From Hordeum vulgare subsp. vulgare (lineage: Eukaryota > Streptophyta > Magnoliopsida > Poales > Poaceae), in assembly GCF_904849725.1 (NCBI RefSeq), contig NC_058518.1, positions 415,283,081 to 415,347,080 on the forward strand: a stretch of DNA of 64,000 bases, read 5' to 3'. The position numbers and the translations under genes were made by a program. Below are positions 56,120-64,000 of the stretch, piece after piece (the stretch's first letter is position 1; the number at the start of each line of letters is the position of its first letter). The notes below the pieces were generated by a model. The model did not search any database, had not been told where the DNA came from, and was given only the letters and a program-made list of their open reading frames with translations.

Positions 56120-57740
56120 CTTCTTGGTTCTGTTGTAAATGGTCTAGTCTCTCGGTGGAGTCAAATCACAAGGTCACCCATGTCGGTGCTTGAATCGTCA
56201 CCATTGAGCTGCATGTTCATCCACCTGTCGTTGTTTGAATCATGCACAAGCAAGTTTGTAGATAATAGCTGGCTATTATGGGAGCAGAATACCTTTTATT
56301 CCCTACAATCATTTCCCTTGCTTGTGAATTATTAGAATCATATATACAGAAGCTACAAATGTCGGTGCAAGGTAGCCAACATCTTCGTGAGTCGACCACA
56401 AAAAACATCCCAAAGCTAATAGTTCGGTTGATCATACTATCCCTGAAATGCGAGTACAAGAAATTCAGTGAACTTCAACAAAAATCCTAGCGGTATGACG
56501 ATTAGCTAAAGTAATGCACATGCAACATCCAAGGTAAATCTGTGGCCTCAAAACTTGTTGTCCCGTGTCATAAGAAAATATGGTATTGCCAGTTAAATAT
56601 CTATATAAAAGTTCAGAACTTGCATTCCATGCTTATCATAAGAATCCTTTTTACAAGATAACTTGGGCATTTGTACGCCTTACCAAACTTAATTCAAAAG
56701 CAAACAAATTAAGTATCTAATCATAGCGAGCAAATAACCAACCATGGAAGATTCATTTCTTTCCTTGACCATTTTTAAACAGCTTGGTTTTCACATAACT
56801 CGAAAACATTGTGTAGATGATTTTTCCCTCTCCGAGAGCATCGACTCTACAAATATAACACATTTTATCACTAGGCACTCCTGGCTCATAAGGTACAGGC
56901 GTGGAACACATGATACAATAGAGTAGAAGAGATTGATGTACCTGCAATTTCAACACCACATTAAGATTCGTGGGATTCTTGCCTGGGTGAAACAACTTGG
57001 CCTACAGAAACCCGAATGTAGCCAGCACAACTGAATTATAACCAATGAAGCCATGCACATATAGACATAATTTGATAGAAGGATCATGCACCTTGTGAGC
57101 ATACACGATTCTTCCAACCACTTGTAATGTCACCATGGAGTACACAAGCTAGGCAGTTGAGATGTATCCAATGTTGACCTGTTGTCTCGGTCAAATGTGC
57201 AGAAGGCCTCGGCAACCTTTGAGTGGTCGACGGATATAGAGGAGTGACAAGGTCAGTGGAGAAACTGTGAAGGAGAGGGAGACCTCATCGAACGCGGCGA
57301 CGTCGTTCTCATCCTCGTGCGAGGAGGATAGGGGAGCACAACAACGCGATTATCTCGAGACCAATGAGCTTGCCATCGCCATCGACGTTGAGTAGGTTGT
57401 CTATTGCAAACATTTGATCAACACAGGCAACACTAATATGATGATGGTTCAAGGATCCTCATTCATCATTCATATAAATGCATCTATTATGACCACGTGC
57501 TCATGCGTGCACCTGCACTGGTAGGACATCTGATAGGTGTGTTCCTCTAATAAATTAAGTGAAAACCACAACAAGAAAAGTTGAGTCATGAAAAACCTTG
57601 AAATACAATGTTGGCTCAACGATTTCCAACGGAGAAGAAATCAATGGAAAATTTACCAGCTAGAACAACAACACCCAGCACCCATGCACACGGCTCACCG
57701 TCGTCCCTCCCATACGAATATATGAGACCGTGAAGGAGGG
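56120..57740 (-). pseudogene. Possible host-gene remnant with EF-hand-like segments
   Basis: On the minus strand, 57354-57389 encodes NVDGDGKLIGLE, which fits a 12-residue EF-hand calcium loop (acidic or polar at 1, 3, 5, Gly at 6, hydrophobic at 8, Glu at 12), preceded by FAIDNLL as the E-helix. About 130 bp further on (near 57190-57240), in another frame, VAEAFCTFDRDNRSTLDTSQ resembles a second, degenerate EF-hand. An AATTGCAG near 56940 could be a splice acceptor. Stops and frame changes make a working gene unlikely. A 70-codon + frame at 56278-56490 is not recognised. Weak evidence; a captured fragment in an unrecognised transposon is also possible. Confidence 0.3.
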
Positions 57741-59266
57741 CGATACGTCCATTTTGAATCATGCTTTTATATCAATATTTATTGCATTATGGTCTATTAA
57801 TACACATTATGGTACAAGACTTATGCCCTTTCTCTCTCTTATTTTACAAGATTTACCCGAAGAGGGAGAATGCCCGCACGTGGAATTCTGGACTAGAAAA
57901 GGAGCAAATCTGATAGACCTATTATACACAGCTCCAAAAGTCCTGAAAAGTTACGGAGAATTGTTTTGTAATATATAAAAAATAATGTGCAAAACAAATA
58001 CCAGAGGGGACCCACCAGGAGGTCACAAGCCAGGGGCACGACCTACCCCCCTGGCGGCGCCTTGCAGGCTTGTGGGCCCCTTGGCAGGCCTTCGGTGCCC
58101 ATCTGCTGCTATATGAAGGGTTTTGACCTGTAAAAAATCATATCAGACCTTTCGGGATGAGGCGCCACTGTCTCGAGGCGGAACTTCGATAGAACCAATC
58201 TAGAGCTCCGACGGAGCTATTCTGCCGGGGAAACTTCCCTCTCGGAGGGGAAAATCGAAGCCATCATCATCACCAACGATCCCCTCATCGAGACGGGGTA
58301 AATATCCATCAACATCTTCATCAGCATTATCTCCTCTCCAAACCTTAGTTCATCTCTTGTATCTGATCTTTGTCTCAAAAACCACAGATTGATACATGTG
58401 GGCTGCTAGTAGTGTTGATTACTCCTTGTAGTTGATGCTAGTTGGTTTATTTGGTGGAAGATTATATGTTCAGAGAATTAATGATTATTAATACTTCTCT
58501 GATTATGGACATGGATATGCTTTGTGAGTAATTACGTTTGTTCCTGAGGACATGGGATAAGTCTTGTTATAAGTAATCATGTGAATTTGGTATTCGTTTG
58601 ATATTTTGATAAGATGTATGTTGTCTCTCCTCTAGTTGTGTCATGTGAACGTTGACTACATGACACTTCACCATTATTTGGGCCTGGATGAAGGCACTGG
58701 GAAGTAATAAATAGATGATGAGTTGCTAGTGTGACAGAAGCTTAAACCCTAGTTTATGTGTTGCTTCGTAAGGGGCTCATTTGCATCCATATGTTTCATG
58801 TTATGGTTAGATTTATCTTAATTCTTCTTTCGTAGTTGCGGATGCTTGCGGGAGAGGTTAATCATAAGTGGGACGTTTGTCCAAGTAAGGGCAGCATCCA
58901 AGCACTGGTCCACCCACATATCAAATTATCAAAGTAACGAACGTGAATCATACGAGCATGATGAAAACTAGCTTGACATAAATTCCCATGTGTCCTCGAG
59001 AGCGCTTTTCCATATATAAGAGTATGTATAGGCTTGTCCTTTGCTACAAAAAGGATTGTGCCATATTGCTGCACCATTGTTACATTTGTTACTTGCTAAC
59101 CGTTACGAATTATCTTATCACAAAACTATCTGTCACCGATAATTTCTGTGCTTGCACAGAATACCTTACTGAAAACCGCTTGGCATTCCCTTCCGCTCCT
59201 CGTTGGGTTCGACACTCTTACTTATCGAAAGGACTACAATAGATCCCCTATACTTGCGGGTCATCA
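57741..59266 (+). mobile_element. 5' LTR of a Sabrina-like Athila-lineage element (1.53 kb)
   Basis: Starts CGATACGTCCATTTTGAATC (canonical TGATACGTCC, first base mutated) and ends TACTTGCGGGTCATCA. It contains blocks typical of Sabrina LTRs, such as TTATATCAATATTTATTGC, GGAATTCTGGACTAGAAAAG and GGAGAATGCC. The same LTR occurs inverted at 22841-24287. Its frames are not genes. Confidence 0.85.
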
Positions 59267-59277
59267 AGACTCTTTTC

Positions 59278-59295
59278 TGGCGCCGTTGCCGAGGA
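59278..59295 (+). promoter_or_regulatory. Primer binding site, tRNA-Asp type
   Basis: TGGCGCCGTTGCCGAGGA, 11 bp after the LTR end. It is complementary to the 3' end of plant tRNA-Asp (one change from TGGCGCCGTTGCCGGGGA), the PBS used by Athila-lineage elements. Confidence 0.88.
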
Positions 59296-59366
59296 GTGAA
59301 GTGCCTTTGGTAAGTGGAACTTGGTAAGGAAAAAGTTATATACTGTGTGCTGAAAATTACTGTCAC

Positions 59367-61243
59367 TTGTCACTATGGAAAAATAATCCTTTGAGGGGTT
59401 TGTTCAGGGTATCTTCACCCAGATCGAAAGCACAAAGAGATGCTCCTCAACCTGTTGCACCTACTGAAAATATTTATTATGAAATTCCTTTGGGTATGAT
59501 AGAAAAACTGCTAGAAGTTGGAACACTACATCCTGATTTGCATCTAATCTATGTGGATGAAGTTTGTGGATTATTTAAGCTTACAGGTCTGCCCAAGGAT
59601 GATGTCAAGAAGAAGGTCTTTCCTTTATCTTTGAAGGAAAAGACATTGACATGGTATAGGCTATGTGATGATATTGGGTCATGGAACTACAACCGATTGA
59701 AATTGGAATTTCATCACAAGTTTTATCCTATGCATCTCGTTCATCGTGATCGGAATTATATTTATAATTTTTGGCCTCCTGAGGGAGAAAGAATCGCTCA
59801 AGCTTGGGGGAGGCTTAAGTCAATGTTATATTCATGCCCCAATCATGAGCTCCTGAGAGAAATTATTATTCAGAACTTTTATGCTCAGCTCTCTCATAAT
59901 GATCAATCCATGCTCGACACTTCTTGTGTTGGTTCCTTTATGAAGAAAGACATTGAATTCAAATGGGACTTGTTGGAAAGAATTAAACGCAACTTTGAAG
60001 ATTGGGAACTCGGTGAAGGTAATGAGTCAGGTATAAGGCTTAAGTTTGATTGTGTTAAATCATTTATAGACACCGATGCTTTTCGTGATTTTAGCACTAA
60101 ATATGGACTTGACTCTAAGGTAGTAGCTTCATTTTGTGAATCTTTTGCTACTCATGTTGATCTCCCCAAGAAGAAGTGGTTTAAATATCATCCTCCCATT
60201 GAAGTTAAAGTGGTTGAACCTATTAAAGTTGAAGAAGAAACTACTATTTATAATGTTGATCCTGTTATTCCTACTGTTTATATTGAGAAACCACCCTTTC
60301 CTGTTAGGATAAAGGAACATGCTAAAGCTTCAACTATGGTTGGTAAGAGTTGTACTAGAACACCTATACCTCCTGAAAAAACTAAAGTTGAACCTAATAT
60401 TGCTATGATTAAAGATCTCTTGGTTGATAATAATGATGGGCATGTCATTCACTTCTATGATGAAGCCGCTAGAATTGCTAGACCTGATACTAAGGGTAAA
60501 CATAGACCTATTGTTTGCGTGCCTGTTGTTTCTGTCAAAATAGGAGATCATTGTTATCATGGATTATGTGATGTGCGTGCTAGTGTGAATGCAATTCCCT
60601 TTACCTTATACTAAGAAATTATGAATGATATTGCACCAGCCGAATTAGAGGAAATTGATGTTACAATCAAGCTTGCTAATAGAGGTACTATTTCACCGAC
60701 TGGGATTGTTAGAGATGTTGAAGTCTTGTGTGGGAAAATAAAGTATCCTACTGGTTTTCTTGTTCTTGGTTCCCCACAATATGATTTTTGTCCCATTATA
60801 TTCATAATACCCATCTTGAATATTGTTAATGCTAAGATTGATTGTGAAAAAGAAACGGTTACTGTAAGTTTTGGGGATGCATCTCATGAGTTCAATTTCT
60901 TTAAATTTCGTAGACAACCCCATGACAAAGAATTGCCTAGTAAAGATTAAATTATTGGTCTTGCTTCTATCGTTGTGCCTCCTACCGATGCTTTAGAACA
61001 ATATTTGCTAGACTACGAAAATGATATGCATATGAATGAAAGGAATGAAATAAATAAGATTTTCTTTGATCAGCAGCCTATTCTGAAACACAACCTGTCT
61101 GTTAAAATACTTGGGGATCCTTCTCCACCCAAAGGTGATCCCGTGTTTGAGATTAAACAATTACCTGTACTCTGAAGTATGCTGCATGGTGTTCCTCTTG
61201 CACACATGGATATCATTAGAGATAGTGCATATGTGCTACTCTA
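59367..61243 (+). pseudogene. gag: Sabrina-like Gag plus degenerate protease region, three in-frame stops
   Basis: One frame from 59367 (a GTG-initiated opening; first ATG 59376) with stops at 60612, 60948 and 61173. Residues about 40-230 are an Athila-type Gag: FKLTGLPKDDVKKKVFPLSL, KEKTLTWYRLCDDIGSWNYN, LKLEFHHKFYP, GERIAQAWGRLKSMLYSCPN and QNFYAQLSHNDQSMLDTSC. A protease-like region follows at about 390: YHGLCDVRASVNAIPFTLY, where Athila proteins have D-G-AS, so Gly is Arg. Then come GTISPTGIVRDVEVLCGKI and FLVLGSPQYDF. No RT, RNase H or integrase follows, so the element is non-autonomous or truncated and would need a partner's enzymes. Confidence 0.8.
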
Positions 61244-61661
61244 GTGAGCATGTTCCATGGATCCCACGATCGACTTGGAGGGAGCTTGGCGACGAGGAGT
61301 AGATGACTCCAACGACGCGCTGCTCTGACTCTTCTTTCGTGTGAGAACCGCACGTCACTTCTAGTGGTAATCTTATGATCTATCTCATTAGCATGTTTCT
61401 AACTGATCTGCACGGTAGTAAAATTTTCTTTATGCAACAGTTGCACGCCATATAGCCCAACATCACCATCGATTCATGCACGTTGTTCCATTTCTGAAGG
61501 CTTAGGGTTAAATAGTAGCTTGATGAAGCTACTATTGCAAGGTACGTGGCCTCACGTTCTATTTTCCGAGTAGAATTCGTTCGACTACAATATTTTGTTT
61601 CTTAAATAATATATAGATGTGTGCATGTTTAGTGGTGGAGTTCGGAGTTGTCTTTCATTTG
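61244..61661. other. Degraded Athila-type internal sequence grading into unassigned DNA
   Basis: TTGGAGGGAGCTTGGCGACGAGGAGTAG near 61270-61305 resembles the 3' internal part of Sabrina-like elements. Nothing after about 61350 is recognised apart from a small hairpin, AATAGTAGCTTGATGAAGCTACTATT, at about 61512-61537. Confidence 0.35.
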
Positions 61662-61670
61662 GACAAAAAA

Positions 61671-62740
61671 AGGAAGCATTTATGGGCGGAGCGCCGGCCG
61701 AACATTCGGCCGATCGTGTGCGACCCGTGCAATCTCCTTTGATCTAGCAGCCTGATTCTCTCACGTGGTGGGACGCATTCCTGAGGGGGCCATCAACGCT
61801 CGGCCGAGAGCTGCCGCGGTCCGCATCGTCAGTGCGTGCCTCCGTCGACCACCCGCATCGCCGGTTCCCGCTGTAGTCGGCCGCCAACATCGCCGGTTCC
61901 ATCCTCTGCGTGTCATCCTCGTCACCGGCCGCCATTGTTGGGCCCGCGCGTATATAAGTGTTGCAACCGTCATCTAAACCAACTTCAACCGTTGTTGAAA
62001 AAAAATTCAACCATAGACAGAGAAAGCTTCAATCGGCTCTGCCCAGCAAGAAAAATTGCAACCATAGTTACATTTTGCTATTACTGCTTAACTTTTTTGC
62101 TACATCCATCAAGGTGGACCTGCGACCTATTGACGGCTGCGATGAATTTTTGCTGCAACCGTAGTTGCATTTTGCTATTACCGGTGAACTTTTTTGCTAC
62201 ATCAATCAAGGCGGTGTTGTGACCTCGCGACGACGACGACGATGATTTTGCTGCAACCATAGTTGGATTTTTCTACTATCGTTGAACTTTTTTGCTACAT
62301 CCATTCAACGACATCGAATTACTGGTGGAAGTCGCCGATGCTATTCCGTTTAGCGACTAGCGAGCATCACTGACGAGGGGCAGCGGCAGAGCTACAACCG
62401 TCACCGGTGAGAGCTGCAACCGCAGGTGCAGTTGTTGCACGGGTTGAGGCGGCGATGACGACAACCGGTGAGAGGTGGGCCGATGATGAGGAGGGCCGGA
62501 GAGGATGTGGACCGGCGACGAGGACGGTCGACGAGGGTGGGGACTGGCGATGAGGACGGCCGTCGGAAGAGATCGGAGGCGCGGCGACGAGGACCCCAAG
62601 CAGGAGCTACGGATCCAACCCGTGGAAGACGAAGCCGGGATTTTTTTTGCCCAGATCCAATGATCACACGGCTAGCATCCAACGGGTGGAACGCGTCCGG
62701 TGAAAACTTTCGATCGACGCACCGGCGCCTAGCAGTCCCC
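61671..62740. mobile_element. Mutator-like non-autonomous element (MULE), about 1.07 kb
   Basis: Flanked by the 9-bp repeat GACAAAAAA (61662-61670 and 62741-62749), the duplication length of Mutator elements. The ends share partly similar inverted sequence: left AGGAAGCATTTATGGGCGGAGCGCCGG, right (reverse complement) GGGGACTGCTAGGCGCCGG. The interior has an imperfect palindrome (GCCGGCCGAACATTCGGCCG), GC-rich sequence and a tandem repeat with TTTTTGCTGCAACC words, which I associate with Triticeae Mutator-type elements. No transposase. The flanking repeat is A-rich, so chance is not fully excluded. Overlapping Arg/Pro-rich frames are compositional. Confidence 0.55.
62052..62310. repeat. Tandem repeat, about 2.6 copies of a roughly 95-bp unit
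   Basis: Units start near 62052, 62145 and 62244. Each begins TTTTGCTGCAACCATAGTTG (or a variant), followed by ATTTTGCTATTACCG and AACTTTTTTGCTACATCCAT. It lies within the MULE-like element. Confidence 0.75.
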
Positions 62741-62749
62741 GACAAAAAA

Positions 62750-63222
62750 TAGTTGGCTTTGTGTTTCTTGGTATGAAGAATGGGATAGTGGCCTACCATT
62801 AAAAAACAAAAGGAGTAGCATGCGATGGGATAACTCGAGGCTACATCGTTCTTTTCCTTTTTCAACGAGCATGCGGCATAAACCTCTGTGCAAGAATTAT
62901 AGGGCTTAGACTTAACGTGTCAAATATCAAGAATCAAGCAGGTAAACAAAACTGACGGGGACCTTTTAACCACGGTAACTCAGGATTAAACCATCCCACC
63001 AAGAAGGTGGAATAAAGTAGCCCATCACACTACCGGCACAAATTGCATTTTTCTAGATGTAATCAAGGCTATCAGTGAGCTCAAATTGTTTATGAAATGC
63101 GGCAAATGATTTGTTGTTTATATGATTGGTATAGGAGTAGGCCAACCCAAAGTGCAGCCAAGCATTGATGAAATTACTGTGAGAACACTTAAATATATGG
63201 GGTAGAAACTTCAAACACCCTT
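62750..63222. other. No gene or known repeat recognised
   Basis: No credible frame, LTR or TIR on either strand. Confidence 0.4.
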
Positions 63223-63320
63223 GCGTTTCCACATGGGCTGCAATGCGAGCTATCTGGGCGTTTCCATGCGGAGCAGCAACGCGAATTATCTTGGTGTTTT
63301 CATGTGAAGAAGAAACGCCA
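63223..63320. repeat. Short minisatellite, three imperfect units of about 36 bp
   Basis: Units 63223-63257, 63258-63294 and 63295-63320 (partial) share GCGTTTCCATG, AGCAGCAA-GCGA and TATCTTGG. Confidence 0.6.
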
Positions 63321-64000
63321 CGGTCTGTGACATTGTCAAAAGGGTCAAATTATGTTCATTTTGTGTTATAGTTTGGGCTTAAGGCTAGAACAGTGATTTT
63401 AACCAAAGTGCAAGGCTAGGGCAAGACATGACATGAGATTACATCACAGTTCGCTTCATAGCAGTTCAACGCGGTAATCGCATCACTCAGGTCAGATATT
63501 TAGTTCTCCCCCCACTGCGATGGTCGGCTTGTTCAAGAAGCTTCAATGGACTTTGGGATTCGTGGTCTAGGGTTGGGAGAAATCTCTGCTTCGGGTTTAC
63601 GAGGCCCACAACGGTGACGCCCGCGGGCGCCCTCCCCTTCCTAGAGGCGTTGTCTTGACCCTGATCCGTCTCGCTCTCGTGCTCAGGGGAAACCCTTGGT
63701 CCGACCTTCGGACCAGGCGATGGCGGCGTCACGGCGTCGTTTTGTCCTTGAAGGCATCGTCTTGTAGCTCAAGGAGTCACGTTAGTGTGGCTCGAGCCGG
63801 TATCGACAATTGCTCTGGACGTGAGCCTTCGAGGCACAATGAACATCATCGCCTACGCTCTCTCGACAACGCCTTTCTAGGTCTACGCGAACCATGCCAT
63901 CCACCTCCCGACTTTCCCTTGACGTAATGGGTGGGGGTACGTTGGTTTGTGTTGCCCTCGGGTTTTCCTCAGGTTGTAGAGGCCGTGGGCGTTGATTGTG
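63321..64000. other. GC-rich unassigned tail of the window
   Basis: From about 63480 the sequence becomes GC-rich with short frames on both strands (81 codons minus at 63487-63732, 90 codons + at 63655-63927). Neither shows a domain. It may be part of another DNA transposon extending beyond the window. Confidence 0.35.

Noticed and set aside
1..64000. CRISPR arrays, operons, prokaryotic promoters or ribosome sites
   Set aside because: The repeat content is that of a grass nuclear genome; none of the repeats has CRISPR spacing.

Overview
This is a piece of grass nuclear DNA, most likely Triticeae (wheat, Aegilops or barley). It holds BARE-1/WIS/Angela-type copia LTRs, Sabrina-type Athila LTRs with a tRNA-Asp primer site, chromoviruses with a tRNA-iMet primer site, CACTA ends and a Stowaway MITE. 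I found no intact host gene. Nearly all long open frames belong to transposable elements, and most of those are broken.

Layout. 1-8880: a decayed + strand Ty3/gypsy chromovirus (partial 5' LTR, PBS, extra ORF, gag, pol, chromodomain-like tail, start of 3' LTR); a 1.6-kb solo LTR splits its gag. 8881-10923: unassigned DNA, then a non-autonomous or truncated CACTA element with a long polypyrimidine tract and a long G-rich tract. 10924-18396: a minus-strand BARE/Angela-type copia, cut by the CACTA inside RT and by a 1.4-kb solo LTR with a perfect 5-bp duplication. 18397-22055: the 3' part of a second, + strand copia of the same lineage. 22056-25819: a truncated LTR, a minus-strand Sabrina-like LTR, and a minus-strand LTR with a stretch of internal region. 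25820-35926: old, AT-rich DNA with an Athila-type remnant, CACTA subterminal arrays, a B3-like fragment, a Stowaway MITE and a LINE-derived ORF.

35932-56114 is the outstanding feature. It is a minus-strand chromovirus present as LTR-internal-LTR-internal-LTR, 20.2 kb long, with the perfect 5-bp target duplication ACAAG around the whole structure. The middle LTR is a mosaic. Its right third matches the left LTR almost exactly, and its left two thirds are closer to the right LTR. This is the expected product of unequal recombination between the two LTRs of one inserted element. Both internal regions share the same inactivating lesions, so the element was already dead when it was duplicated.

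56120-57740 is possible old host sequence with EF-hand-like remnants. 57741-61250 is a Sabrina-like Athila element (LTR, PBS, gag-protease ORF with three stops, no RT). 61671-62740 is a Mutator-like non-autonomous element with a 9-bp duplication and an internal tandem repeat. The rest is unassigned.

The chromovirus genes, when intact, work as one unit: Gag packages RNA, protease cuts the polyprotein, RT/RNase H copies the RNA from the tRNA-iMet primer, and integrase with its chromodomain-like tail inserts the DNA. An extra ORF of unknown role sits between PBS and gag in both chromovirus families here. All comparisons were made by eye; divergence counts are approximate.
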